From Strix aluco (taxonomy: Eukaryota; Chordata; Aves; Strigiformes; Strigidae), in NCBI RefSeq assembly GCF_031877795.1, contig NC_133933.1, positions 20,860,029 to 20,924,028 of the forward strand: a DNA stretch of 64,000 nucleotides, in the 5' to 3' direction. Positions 11,356-24,034 of the stretch are shown here, in pieces. Position numbers and translations under genes: made by a program. Numbering within the stretch: position 1 is the first letter of the stretch; every line of letters begins with the position of its first letter. The notes under the pieces were generated by a model that was not told the DNA's origin, searched no databases, and saw nothing but the letters and a program-made list of their open reading frames with translations.

Positions 11356-11455
11356 CTGAGCAATCCGGTCTAGGTGACCCTGCTTGAGCAGGCAGGTTGG
11401 ACCAGAGGAGCTCCACAGGTCCCTCCCAGCCTCAGCGGTTCTATGTGATGCTGTG
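11356..11455 (+). mobile_element. CR1 LINE 3' tail
   Basis: It matches the well-known 3' end of bird CR1 elements: CTAGGTGACCCTGCTTGAGCAGG, then GGTTGGACCAGAGGAGCTCC, then GGTCCCTCCCAGCCTCAGCGGTTCTATG (shown in pieces), ending in a degenerate TTCTATGTGATGCTGTG. It is heavily 5'-truncated, as most CR1 copies are. Confidence 0.8.
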
Positions 11456-11626
11456 CTTTGGTTTGACGCCTCAAGCACCTGAACTCAGCCCCGATGCCTG
11501 CTGGAAAGGATTCTGGCGCAAGGGATGATCCCAAACTCTTCCACAAGGATGCGTGCGTCACAAAACAACTTCTACCTCGTCCAGAATATCGTATGGCACA
11601 CACATTCAGAAGAGACAAAATGTCCT

Positions 11627-11632
11627 TTTATT
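11627..11632 (-). terminator. Poly(A) signal of gene B
   Basis: AATAAA on the minus strand, 29 to 34 bases after the predicted stop codon of gene B (11661-11663). It is the only canonical signal near the chained 3' exon, and its closeness to the stop supports exon 16. The same hexamer serves gene A outside the window. Confidence 0.7.
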
Positions 11633-11660
11633 GTGGACATTAACTGCAGGAGCCCAGGAG

Positions 11661-14600
11661 TCACAGGGCTTCAGGTGGCAACAGGAAATCAGCACCTACA
11701 ACGACAGAGCCAGAAAGCACTGGTAAAGCACAAAGGCAGGAACAGGCATGGCTTGGTTCCCCTTTCTTTGGGGAACAGGAATTGTTGATATCCCAGAAGA
11801 GAGCTACTGCTGGCATTGGCTCTGGGGTGGCTCTGGCCCCTTATCCCCATGGGTAATGCCCTTACAGACCTGCGCATATGCAGAGGTGCAGAGTGCCCCC
11901 GTGCCACACAGCAGGGCTCCCCTGGGGAGCTGCCACGGGGTTATTTCCAAACCCTGCATAGCACCATCCCCTCGCCGTCCCTTGCCAGAGAGTTGGACTG
12001 ACTTAGAGCAGTGTGGAGAGTTGGCAAAGATGGGCAGCAGAGCCTGGTACGTACCTGGGGCTTCCTGATCTTTTGCACCTCCCTGCTTTTTTTGCAGTCC
12101 CCATCTTCTTCTTTCTTCTCTTCTTCGCCTGGTGGGGTTCCGTCTCTTCTGCCCAGGCCTCTTCTCTCTTTCTTTTCCTTTGGCTGGCGCTCTCCTGGCA
12201 GGAGCCTGCAAACCTTTCCATCCCACAGCATGGTTAGATAGGTAAAGCCAGGATCAGTTGGAATCAGTTCTTGATTTAACCAAAGCTGACTCATTTTACC
12301 TTCTTTGCTCTGAGAGGCTCTTTGGTTCCTCTGTGCATCCCAGGGCCTCTACCGTGGTCTCGGGGGTGGTTGGAGACGGAGCAATGCGTGCCTAAAACAG
12401 AAAGGTCGTCATTAGCAGGTGGCAAGGGATGCCCTGAAGTAGTAAGCAACTGCTTGGCACGTTGCTGCCTTAGCTCTACAGAGGAGATCCCTTTGGCCGG
12501 TTTGCATTAGCCCTTTCTCCCAAGGATCTCACTCTGGAACACAGGGTTCACGTGGGGGTGTGACAGTTCATTTGTGGGGCCATTCAGCAGAGAGCCTGCG
12601 ATCCCCTGCCGGGCAAGAGAAGGCTGGCCCACTTCCTTCTGCCAGAATTTCTTCCGCCCTCCCAAGTTTTACTTACAGCGTGTTATTCCGGGGTGGGGGG
12701 AAATAAAATGCAAAGCCACAAGAGATCGAATGCCAGGAAGAGGCACAGCAGCTGCTTGGACCCAACAGGAACTACCCTCCTACCTAAGACACATTGTCGC
12801 AGCGCTCGTGGAGCTGCCATACCTCCGCCGATTCTGCTCCCACCACCGCATCTCCCCCTGCTGCTCTCTGGAGGATGAGCAGAGAGGCTGGTGCATCCAG
12901 GAAGGCTTTTGCCTGGTGCTCCACGTCTGCTTCGCCTGCCGGGCCATGCTCCTTTCCCAAAGGCAGCTCTGGAAAGCAAAAGCGTGTGCAGCAAAGTGAC
13001 TTGTTGGAAGTGGACAACAGCTAAAGCAAAACCCACACCAAGCCCTACCCCCGCTGTCTGCTCAGGCTGTGACAGCCCTCAGTCCCTCCTCCTACCTGTG
13101 CATCTGCCCATGGGCTCTGGTGACATCTGGACAGCCATCTCCTCCCCCAGGATGTCACTGCCGTTCTCAATGAGAAATTCCACCAGCAGCTTCACCTGCA
13201 CACATCAAAGCCTTGGTTTCAGCGCAGGTGTCTGAAAATGTGCCAGGCAGCCTTTCCTGCTCCTGACCCTTGCTTCTGCACAGAAGGCTGTGGCTGTGGG
13301 GCTGCTCTTCCAGGCAGCCACTCCACCATCATTTACTCAAGAGAGGAGCAAGCTCTGACGGTCCAGGCAGGCTGCAGGCAGCCGGTCAATACAGCGTACC
13401 TTCTCGGTCACCTTCAGCATGGCCTCGAGCGGGAGCAGGTCCTCGTCGGGTGGGCCCAGCAGGTTTGGCCCCAGGCAGATGGCCAGGTTGCTGGCGGTCA
13501 TTCTGCTGGTGGACACGTGGTGGCCAATGCTCTGCAGCAGCGAGATCAGGCGCTGGAGGAGGAGGAGATGGGCTGCAGGCAACTTCTCGGCCACCCTGAG
13601 GGAGCAGGAACACAACGTTATGGAAGCAGATGCTGCCCACAGCTGTCCCTGAAGCTTGCACAAGGGCAGGTGGGAGCCAGTGTCTGTGTTGTGCCACTTT
13701 CCAGGTGCTCTCAGGCAGTGATCAGGGCTCCTGTGCTTCAGGAAGAACACACCCTGCTGCTTCCCAGCTCCTGGTTTCACCCAAGCCCACGCAAGGGAAG
13801 GCTCCCTGCCCACGCCCTTTCCCCCGAAATGCAACCCCAGCCCAGCAAATGCGAGCTGCCAGAAAGTGCAACCTTCTAAGGAGCCCGTCCCTTTTCAGGC
13901 AAGTCCCAGGACTCTGCCACTCCCTACTCAACAGGCAGGCTGCTGGCCACACTCACACTTTCAGCGCTTCCACCCTGGCCTCCTTGCTTGGCCTCTCCAT
14001 GGCCTGCATCCAGTCCTCGTAGAGGCCGACAACGAGCAGCTTGCCCGGGATGCTGCGGAGAAAGTCCTGCAAGGCCAAGGGCTTCAGGTGAGCCTTTGAA
14101 GGTTCCAGGCCAGCCAGGAGCTCTTCCAGCTGCAGGGCAGAAGCGCTCACCTTCAGGAGGGCAGCCAGCAGGATGACAGGCTGGTTTGCCAGGTCCACAT
14201 CTGCGCCGCGGTCGAGGTCCTCCTTCAGCTTCTGGAGCGCCGTCCCCCTGTCGGATCTGCGGAAGATCCCCTCCGTCGACGGTCCTCGCTGGTGCAGGAT
14301 GTCCACGAGCTCCTGCGGGAGACGCAGGAGAACAGCTGCTTGGCTGAAGAAACAAGTGACGGCAGAGGCCAGAGCTCTGCCCCAGGCTGGGATCCGCCCC
14401 CCCACCCCCCCCACCCCCCCCGCAAAGGGTCTGGCGCCAGAAGCGGTGGCCGTGGGTGAAAAGCCCCGTGCCCCAGCCACCCCCGCAGCCGCTGGGGACA
14501 GTGGCTCTGGAGCAGCCGCAGGGAGGGCTGGGGCTTCCCTGTCCAGGCTGGCCTACCTGGATGGGCCGGGGCAGCGTGCCGGCCTCCCCGCAGAGGGCTG

Positions 14601-17600
14601 CCAGGGGCTGCCCAAAGAGCGCCCTGCTGCAGTCGGAGCCCGCCTGCCCTGGCGCCGGGGCAGCGGACGGGCTCCGCCGCAGCGCAAACGGCCAGGGCAG
14701 CCCCCTCCTCTTCCTGCTGGTGCGGCCGCCGCTCCCTCCCGCTGCAAAGGGAAAGAGAGCAAGAGCCCGTCAGTGGGAACCGCCAGGCCAGCGCTCCCGG
14801 AGCCTGCCCTGCCCTGCCCTGCCCTGCCCTGCCTGCAGCGCGGTGCTGAGCGGTGCGGCGGGACGGGACGGGACGGGCAGGGAGCCGGCAGCTGGAACCA
14901 GGGCTCTGGCTCAGCGGCTCCGGCTCGCAGTCTCCTGAGAACCGGCGGCACAGCGGGACAGCCCCGCCCAGCCCTCGCCCTGCCCTCCCCCAGGCCGCGA
15001 GCCGCAGCAGAGGGAGGCTCCCTGTCCCGCAGAATCACGTCCGGCGGCCGCTGCCCAGCGGGTGTCCTTGCTCGTCCGGGTGACATCCGTCCTCCCTTGG
15101 GGTGCCCGACCTGCGGGGTGACACTCAGGGAACAAGGGAGCACGGCTCCTCCCGGCTCTGGCCGAGGAGCAGGGACCCATCTGCCCGGCTCTGGGGACAG
15201 AGCTCAGGCAGGCAGCACCTCGAGTGCTCAGCACTGTCGAAGGGTCCCGAGCGCTCAGCTCTCTCCTGCTGCAGCGTGATGCGCACCGATTTCCTCTGGC
15301 CAAAGGGCAGCAGCAACAGCATCCTCAGTTGTGCAGACGTGCCGGTCCAGGAGAAAAGAAGGCCCTCCCTGCCCTTCGTCCCCAAACTCACCTGGTGAGC
15401 GGCAAAGTCCGCCTTCATTGGTAGGTGGGGCTGTTGGATGCCCTTGCTTGGGATCAGCCTGCAAGAACCAGGACCCTCTGCCCTCCTGGGCTCTCTGCCT
15501 CACGCGGCAGGTTTCCTCCCAGCACCACCAGCGGGGACATGCGGCGTTCCTGGTGGCTCCCCAACGCTCTTTGCACCCGGGGTGGCACCGCGGGACCCTC
15601 CCTCCCCCCTGCACAGGCTCACCCCACTCGCCGCACAGCCCTGGCACCCTGGCACAGCCAGAGGCGGGTGAAAGGCAGCCGTTCTCACCTCTGCCTGGTC
15701 CTCCATCAGCCTCTCCAGGCTCTTCTTGGCGCTGAATGTCTTCCACTGGGCAGGAGAGAAAGAGTGGAAGGAGGTGAGCAGCGACGCCTCTGCTGCTCGG
15801 CTGGAGGGCCAGCGCTCGGGGACAGCGGCCAGACGAGAGAGACACTTACGGCGTGGCGTCGGCTCAGCTCCTTCTGCAGGAGTTTGATGGATGGGACGGT
15901 GGTCACTCGGGCTCCCGTGGCTCCTTCGGGTGTCCTGTCACCGGGAAAGGACAGGGAGAGAGCTGGCTGAGCCCCAAGCCACCTCTTCTCCCTTGTCAGG
16001 CAGCTCTGCCTGAGAGCTGCCCGCAGCCGCAGCGGCAGCTCTCCCCATCTGGGGAGCTGTGTTCCCCCATCCGGCCGCGCCTGAAGCACCCCCCTAGCTT
16101 ACCCCAGCAGCTTGCCCAGCCACAGCTGCTTCAGTGCCCGGGAGCTGCAGAAAGAGAGGAGAACCAGCGTCAGGCCCCGCTGCCCCCCAGCCCCCGGGCC
16201 CCTGCACAGCCTTGCCCCTTGGGAAGGGCTGAGGGGCAGCACGAGGCCCCGTGGGGCAGGACAGGGGTGCTGCCCAAGCCCTGGCTCCCTGTGTCCTGCC
16301 AGAGCAGCTGCTCCTGCCCTTGCCTCCTGGGGACCAAAAGGTGACCAGGGGATGCAGGATGTGGAAACGCACCCCCATCCCTCCCTGCCGGCGTGCAGCC
16401 CGCTCCCTGTCCAGGCTCTGCACGGAGGGCAGAGGCCATTCACAGGGTGGCGTGGGCACGGTTGGGACCCTCTCCTGCCCGGCTGTGGGACGTGGCACCA
16501 TGACTCACCCGAAAGTGGCAACACAGGTGCCGCTGGGCCAGATGAAGATGATGGAGGTCCTGTCGTCGTCGCTGCCTTCCTCCTCCTCTTCCTCTTTGAC
16601 GTCCCCCGCCGCCTCCTTCCCGCTGCTCAGCACCCACAGCTGGTCCAGGGCCAGGCGGAGCTGTGGGCGCAGGGTGGTGCCACGTCTGCGGAGAAGAGAG
16701 ACAGGCAGTGAGCTGGAGGTGGCCGCCTTGGGGTGCCCCCGGGCAGAGCCCTGCCCCCCACCTGCCCCTGTGTGGTGGTTTAGGCCCTGCCGGGACCCGA
16801 GAGGACATTGCCACTGCCCCTCCCCTACCCTCCGACCGGAACGGGGCAGGGAGGGAAATACAAACCCCGGGGCTGAGATGAGGAGAGGTTTAATACAGCA
16901 GTGCAACAGCAACAAACCGAACAACAAGAACGATAACAATAGCAATAACAGTAATAACAATAAACAGAACAAGGGATATACTGATACAGCAGCGAGGAGA
17001 GCGACCCCACACCACGCGTTTACCGACTGAGTAATCCCACACCACTGAGGGATCTTCTGAGAGGCCGGGTAAGGGAGACAATTGCTCAACCTCCTCCAGG
17101 GCAGCTATACCAAAGGCCCACCAGTACTCTCTTGGGTCTTTAAAGTACCCTCTCCTCAGGTAATCTGTACCTAGGATGCACGGGGCATCTGGGCCAGTCA
17201 CAATGGGGTGCTTATGCCAGTCCTTCCCAGTTAAGCTTACTTCAGCTTCTAATAGGGTCAGCTGTTGGGATCCCCCTGTCACTCCGGAGATGCAGATGGG
17301 TTCAACCCCACTGTAGTTTGATGGCATCAGGGTGCACTGTGCGCCAGTATCTACCAAGGCCTTATGTATGCTTGTGCGTCTGATGTGCCAGGCCATCGGA
17401 TCCACAGCGTCCAGTAAATCCGATTATCCCTTTCCTCCACCTGGCTGGAGGCAGGGCCCCTCTAATCCTGCTCACCATCACTCACTTGTTCTAAGAGTGA
17501 CTCCTGCAAGAATGACTCACTTGTCCCCTCAAGAAGGTCAAGCATAACGTTGGCCATTCTATTCTGTCTGGGGGATTTCCGACTGGACACTGGAGCTGCG

Positions 17601-20182
17601 TCTCTCTTGGAAGACTCCCCTTTCATGGTGGCTTTCCCTTTCAGGTGCTGTACTTGTGCAGCTAGGGCGGGAGTGGGCTGTCCATCCCACCTCCTCACGT
17701 TTTCTCCATGGTCGCGGAGGAAGAATCACAGGGTACCCCGTGCTGTGTCCCTTCCACTGCCCTTCTCTTGGGTGGGGAAGTGCCTGCTTCTAATGGCTGA
17801 GACATCGGCCCGTGCAGGTGGAATGTAGGACATGTCCTCTTCCACTTTCTGGAGCCTCTGAGACAGTTCCCTTACAGCTGAAACCCAGGCATGTTGGGAG
17901 GAAGGGAGATTTCCCTCATATTGCCGGAGCTGGCCAGCCACTTCGTCCACTGTCTGAGTGTGGGTGTCTCGCCACCAGGACGCTACTGCCAATGCTTTGG
18001 AATGTGCCTCTGGTGCACTTTGCAGGAACTTCTGCCACATCAGCTGTGTGCAAGGGACCTGATCTGGATCCATGGGCCATCATTGAGATCACCATAAACC
18101 ATGTCAAACACAGCCAATTCCCTGAGGTTCTGAATGCCTTTCTCCGTGTTGGTCCACTTGCCTAACCGACATAGAACATCATCCTTGTAGGGGCACCTCT
18201 CCCTTACACTGAGCAGGAGTCGCCTCCAAAGGCTGAGGGTTTGAGCCTGTTTCCCTATGGCCTTGTCAATACCAGCCTCCCTGGCTAAAGATCCCAGCTG
18301 CTTGGCCTCTCTCCCCTCCAATTCCAAAACACCAGCTCCACTATCCCAGCATCAGAGCAGCCAGGTGCAAATTTGCTCGCCTGGAAGGCATCTGAAATCC
18401 TTCCGCATATCTCGCAACTCACTGAGGGATAGAGATCGGATGGTTACCTCCGGCTCTTCCTCCTGCTCTCGTGATGGGCCTGGTTCATTATCACCCTGTG
18501 CACTGCGAGGGGATTTTTTGGTATATTTGGTTTTCCGTGTCGGGGCGACTCATACTGGCACTGCCTGTCCCCCTGGCCCAGCTGCTGTGCTGGTGGAGGC
18601 GACTGGTACTGGCACTGCCTGTCCCCCTGGCCCAGCTGCTGTACCAGCAGGTTCACTTTCAGATCCTGCAGCCCTTTCTCCCCCTTGAGGGCAGTGATCA
18701 GTGTTAAAGATGACACGGTAGGCATGGGCAAGCCCCCAGCACATCGCAACGAGTTGTGTCTCCCGGGGTTTGTCAGATTGGCAACACACCTTTTCCAAAC
18801 ACTCCACCAGTTTATCAGGACTCTGCACTTGTTTGGGAGTGAGATCCCAAAGCACTGGGGGTGACCACTGACTCAGGCACTTGCCCATCTTTTCCCACAC
18901 ACCTTGCCATTTATAACTATCTGCCCTCGGGGCAGGTTTCCGGGTGGTGCCATTATTGGAGAAGTACCGCATGGCCCAAAACAAGATCTGGCAGACATTC
19001 AGAAAGCGCTGTGCCGCAAACACACTGGCCTGGGTGCTCCAAGGATAGCTAAAACTCTCAAAAACCGAGAGCATCTCTTCCCCTGGCTCACCCACGGAGG
19101 CGGTGAGACCCCTAACGAAAGCCCAGGCAGCAAACAGCTACCGGTTCACCCGCACAAGCAGTGATGCAAGCACATTATAAGCAGTCAGTAGCCAGTATAG
19201 CAAAATAAAACCCTTGACGCATTTTCCACCGATAACAAACGCCGGCACTGGGAACACACAGGGGATATAAGGATTAATCCAGCCCCACCACGCAAGCAAG
19301 TTGGCCAGCACTGCAAATGTTCCTTATCAAACAAATACGAATAAAACCAGAAAAATGGCACCTAACAGATGGCTCTAACGCACCTTCTCCTTGTGTCCTT
19401 ATCTCAACCCTCTCGTGCCACACGTTGGGCACCAAAAAGGCTGTGGTGGTTTAGGCCCCGCCGGGACCCGAGACCACGCTGCCGCTGCCCCTCCCCCACC
19501 CACCCACCGACCGGAACGGGGCAGGGAGTGAAATACAGACCCCGGGGCTGAGATAAGGAGAGGTTTGATACAACAGTGCAACAGCAACAAACCGAACAAC
19601 AAGAACGATAGCAATAGCAATAACAGTAATAACAATAAACAGAACAAGGGATATACAGATACAGCAGTGAGGGAAGCGACCCCACCCCACGCGTTTACCA
19701 ATCTTCCCGCGCTTGGGCGCCCGGACCTGACGTCAGCATGGTATTGAATAACCCGGCTAGAGCTCCCTCCCCACTGCTGGGGAAACTTAACCCTATCCTG
19801 GCTAAACCAGGACACCTTGGGATGGACATTGGTGCATCCAGCACCAAGGCCCCAGGGCCTGGGGCTGGTGCCAGAGTGTCCCTGGCCTGGTGGCAGGGCC
19901 AGGGATGGGGGAAAGGCAGTGGGGCTCTGAGGGTCTTACCGCAACTTGGCGATGACCAGTTCCTCCTGGAGGAGGAGAAGGCGCCTCTCGCTCCTCCTGT
20001 GGCCCCGGGTCAGCCACACGTCTGTGCTCAGCACCGCCTCGGCGTCGGTGAGAGCCTCCCTGCGGAGCAGAGAGCGGCGGGCATGAGAAAGGCTGCAGCT
20101 GCGAGGCCCGGCCGTGCCCACCCATCCCTGAGCCGCAGGGGGGATCCTACCTGGAGTGCCAGCAGCAGTTGGCCTGGCCCAT
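11661..20182 (-). CDS. Gene B: PH-RhoGAP protein, TAGAP/ARHGAP20-like, complete (581 aa)
   Basis: Reference copy. Exons: 20151-20182, 19940-20059, 16509-16685, 16103-16144, 15850-15934, 15689-15745, 15392-15458, 14557-14741, 14151-14312, 13957-14066, 13400-13595, 13096-13195, 12823-12968, 12300-12391, 12055-12194, 11661-11695. They sum to 1746 nt. Residues 1-7 (MGQANCC) look like a myristoylation/palmitoylation signal. About 12-123 form a PH domain: [15 protein letters not shown] strand, acidic loop at 82-92, [12 protein letters not shown], and the C-terminal helix Trp118. Linker residues 204-216 ([13 protein letters not shown]) resemble the segment before the RhoGAP domain of TAGAP. The RhoGAP domain, about 235-435, has [11 protein letters not shown] with arginine finger Arg273, Lys309, Arg313 and [11 protein letters not shown]; these are the residues catalytic RhoGAPs keep. 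The tail at 524-560 is Arg/Lys-rich. ARHGAP20 normally has an RA domain between PH and RhoGAP; I see none here. Least certain are exons 14-16, inferred from splice signals, phase and the poly(A) site. The family call rests on remembered sequences, not a search. Confidence 0.82.
16771..19814 (-). mobile_element. ERV fossil in intron 2 of gene B
   Basis: Copied with the unit, not a separate insertion: the ends sit at the same intron positions as in gene A. 5' LTR 19442-19814; partial 3' LTR 16771-17024. Broken, like the copy in gene A. Confidence 0.75.
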
Positions 20183-20504
20183 CCTGCCCGGGACAGGAGG
20201 ACCCTCGCTCTGCACCGCTCTGGGATGCGGCCCAGCCGGCGACAGCGAGGATGGCAAGTGAGGTGCAGGTGCCGGGGAGTGCTGCTCGGCCAGAGCCTGC
20301 CTCCTGCCGGCGCTGCTCGGTGCCAGCAGAGCCCCCTGCTGCCGGCTCTGGTGGCTGCTGGCTCCAAAATGGCCGCCGCTGGGAGGCCAACGGAAAGTGG
20401 GCGGGGCCTCGTGCCGGGGGTGCTCTCCAGCGTGGCCCTGGCTGTCTTGCGCTGGGGAGCCCAGAGCAGGACAGAGCAGAGGGGAAGCACCCCCTCCCTC
20501 CGCC
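20164..20504 (-). promoter_or_regulatory. Candidate promoter of gene B
   Basis: Same GC box (20399-20406) and YY1-like site (20365-20377) as upstream of gene A; no difference seen. Confidence 0.5.
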
Positions 20505-22461
20505 TGCTGCCAGTGGTTTGCCTGCTGCAGCCCGGGATGCACTTAGCCCCCGTTGCCCCAGGGGTACTTTGCTGGCTCCAAGTTGCTCAACTTCGGGTCC
20601 ACCGTGACCCCAGGGCTCTGCACAGCTGCTTGCCAGCTGGGTCTCCCCCAGCACATACGGCTCCAAAGGCTTCTTCCTGCCCAGGTCCAGCACTTTGCTC
20701 TTCCCTCTTCCCCTTCTTCAACGACAGCAGGCACCTGGCAGCCCCTTTCTCCAGCCTGTCAAGGGCCCTCTGCTTGGCAACACAACTCCCGGCTGCAGGA
20801 GCCTCTCCTCCCGGTCGTGTGCCTTCTGCAAGCTGTCTGAGGGTGTGCTCTGCCCCGTCATCCGCATCACTGAATGTGGACAGCGCGTGCATCGTGCGGC
20901 GCACGGCTTTCTCACAGAATGATCAGAAATTGAGGGGGAAGATCCACTTTTCTGTGTGTGTGTGTGTATTACAAATATGGTGCTTCTCCCTGTCATCCCT
21001 TGAAGCCAATTAAAGGTGTACAGGCTCTCTCGTTTTCCATTGGAATGTCACACCCCTTGGTAGTACTGACCTTACGTGCAACGTTGCATCAGGCTGTACT
21101 CTCGCCTAGACTGTTAGATAGTAGGTAGCCTAGAGTAGTAGAGAGCAGATGATCTGCATTAATGGTGCTAACGCCAGTGACGGGAGGCTGCATCTAGCTG
21201 TTCAGCCAAAGGGTAAAAATCAGAGGTGGCTGTTGAACTCAGTGGGCAATTGACTGAATTCAGCACGTTCAAAAAAGAAAAGCTACAGGAGGAAGGCATA
21301 TTCTATCCTGACTGCTACAATGCATGTTTTAGGAGGTATGAAGATAAACCCCCCATGCCCCTCCGCCCACCCCCTTCCAAGAGAAAGGACTAGAGAAAAA
21401 AGATGCAACTTCTAGAGCAATGGGGCTTTTAATAGGCAAGTAAATTTCCCCGTATCATGCCCATTCAATGAGCTACTTTGTCTGACACTCTGCCTTACTC
21501 GGTACCAGCATAAGACTCTTCCCGGAAGAATTAGACAAACCAAAAAATTGCTCTACAGCCAGTTGCCTCTGTTACGCTATGGAAGATGCAGAATTCCTCT
21601 CTGATCCACAACTTTCCACCTACAACCAAAACCGTAGTGAAGTTTTCCTCCATTTCACATGGGCGCTGATGGCTCTTCCCCAGGGAAAGCCTCTGTCACT
21701 CTGTGGGCATAGCTGCTCATAGGCAAGGCAAGCCCCGAGCCTCACGCACCATCCGAGGCCACCACCGTCCTCCTGTAGCCGTGAGCAAGATCTCAAACGC
21801 CTTTTCTGCTGCAGGAGAAGAGTTGTTAATAGAAGCGGATGCACGAGGCACGGTCAGTTCCAGAACAGTCACAGCTGTTCAAAGCTTTCCGTGCCCTGGG
21901 TTGGTGGTTGTCAGGACCAGCTCCTGCGTCAGCTTGCACCGAGGCTGGCGACAGCTGTATTTCATGCAGGTAACTCAGGTTTAACCCTTTGTCCCCTGAG
22001 CATCCGCACAGCTCCAGCAGCACAGAAAGTCACAGTGGGCCGCGCTGGAGCAAGCTGCTCCGCTGGACTTGTGGCAAGTGTTGCGTCTGCATCCCTGCCC
22101 TTCTGTTCTCCCTGTAGGGTCCTGGTCAATACAACAAGCTGCTCTCCCTGGAAATGACCATCGTGGCGAAAGACAGACTCCACTGTGAGCCATGACCTTC
22201 ACCCACCGAGCAGCCAGCACAGCCAGGGACACGTCTGTGCGAAAGGCCCTCCCCGTGGCAAAAAGGGGATCCATAGTCAGCTTTGGATGGCGTGTGTCTG
22301 GTGGAACTGTTGATACTGCGCGATGCCTTGATTAAAATAGGAGCGATGAAGAGAGTTCAAAACCTGCCCTTTTGAGGAAAAATGCAGGAAATCAGAGTCT
22401 TTGCAGGAAGAATGCAGGAAACCGGCATCTTTTGGCTATTTTACACTCCAACCAGAAAGAT
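20505..22461. other. Upstream region of gene B, no gene recognised
   Basis: No difference from unit 1 noticed. TG run at 20953-20967. Confidence 0.5.
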
Positions 22462-23253
22462 TGTGGGCCCGTGCTTTGCTGATTAGGGATACCAATTAAA
22501 CTCAGACACCAGAGTGAAAAGAGCAGGCATATTTTACTGGAAATAGCTAAATAATGTAACAGAATAATACAGAAAACATACAGTACGAACAGACACAATA
22601 GCGCACTTAAACAAATAGGAAAATACAGGGTCATGCATCAAATCATTACTACCTGAGGGAGAGAATAGGGATTAAGAAAGATCCATCACCACTTGCATAC
22701 TTTACCATCATCCGGATCCGCAGTGGCTGGGCAGCCCCGGTTACAGCGAGGATTTGGAGAGCCTTTCCCGGCAAGTGGGAAATCCTACGCGGTGCGTCCA
22801 CCCGTAGGTGAGGCTTCCAAAGTCGCTGTGAGCGGGTCCAGCCTTATATAGCCCAAAATCAGCAAGCCAGAACAGCTGGCACCTCTGTTTTGAGCAGAAC
22901 GTCTGGTTTCACTCTCACATTAGATTCCCCCGGAGCCTGGCCAGGGCTCAAGGGAGAAGCTAAGGGAGTTTCCCTGCTTATCTAATTTATTTATGTTCTT
23001 TTTAGAACAAGGCCACACGTCTGGTCCCAAGGCCGGACAGCAGGCTTCATGGCCTTGTTAACTTACCTCTATGCCAAGAAGAAGAAAGATACATTCAGGA
23101 TAGACATGTTTCCATTACATTCATCATCAGTCAGGAGTCTATGATATCTAAGCTACATCTTTCATTAATGACCATACACATATCGTTAATGACTACATAC
23201 TAAGTTAGCAGCTTTGGCTCGGGGCCTGTTGTTCAGGCTTCAACACTTCAACA
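22462..23253 (-). mobile_element. LTR-like block upstream of gene B
   Basis: Same as in unit 1; TATA box at 22844-22852. Confidence 0.5.
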
Positions 23254-23729
23254 CTTTAGCGCTTTTTACATCAGGATAGGCGGTTTGTTATAACCTAGTA
23301 CAATACCTACTAGCACAACGGTTATCAGGTACAAAATATACAGGATTCCTCTATAGGTCAACTCTGGCTTGGGCCTATTGTCCAAGCCTTAGCACTTCAG
23401 CCCGGTGGTTAATGCTTTAAGGGCAGTTCAGCACGTTGGGAAAAGGGATGGAAGACCACTCTTGTGGACGCTGTCTGGACTGGGCTAGGCTGGGCTTGGA
23501 GAGCCTGGGAGGGTCTCCGCGGTCCCAGCTTTCCCGCAGTGCTGACTGTGGTGGCTGCTGCCTGTTCTTTCCTGCAGTGCTGACTGCACCCACCAGCTGA
23601 AAAAGCCCCTGGTAGAGGGGCAGGGAGAAGCTCTTCTCCAGAGATTTGCCAGAAACTCTCCAGAGCATCCCTTTTCCCCCCATGAGGATGCTCCGTGTGA
23701 CAAGGGAAGGTGCCCATTAGTCCACAGTC

Positions 23730-23829
23730 CTGAGCAATCCGGTCTAGGTGACCCTGCTTGAGCAGGCAGGTTGGACCAGAGGAGCTCCACAGGTCCCTCC
23801 CAGCCTCAGCGGTTCTATGTGATGCTGTG
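23730..23829 (+). mobile_element. CR1 LINE 3' tail, unit 2
   Basis: Identical to the unit 1 copy by eye. Confidence 0.8.
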
Positions 23830-24000
23830 CTTTGGTTTGACGCCTCAAGCACCTGAACTCAGCCCCGATGCCTGCTGGAAAGGATTCTGGCGCAAGGGAT
23901 GATCCCAAACTCTTCCACAAGGATGCGTGCGTCACAAAACAACTTCTACCTCGTCCAGAATATCGTATGGCACACACATTCAGAAGAGACAAAATGTCCT

Positions 24001-24006
24001 TTTATT
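24001..24006 (-). terminator. Poly(A) signal of gene C
   Basis: AATAAA on the minus strand just past the exon 16 stop at 24035. Confidence 0.7.
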
Positions 24007-24034
24007 GTGGACATTAACTGCAGGAGCCCAGGAG

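Larger units (their letters stand above)
1..12374. repeat. Tandem unit 1 (12374 bp)
   Basis: First full copy of the array; the phase is set by the window edge, not by a biological boundary. It carries exons 1 to 13 of gene A and exons 14 to 16 of gene B. Compared with unit 2 I found only two differences: an intronic A at about 3412, where all other copies have G, and G at 12134, where unit 2 has A at 24508. It has the long form of the C-rich run in intron 8. Confidence 0.97.
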
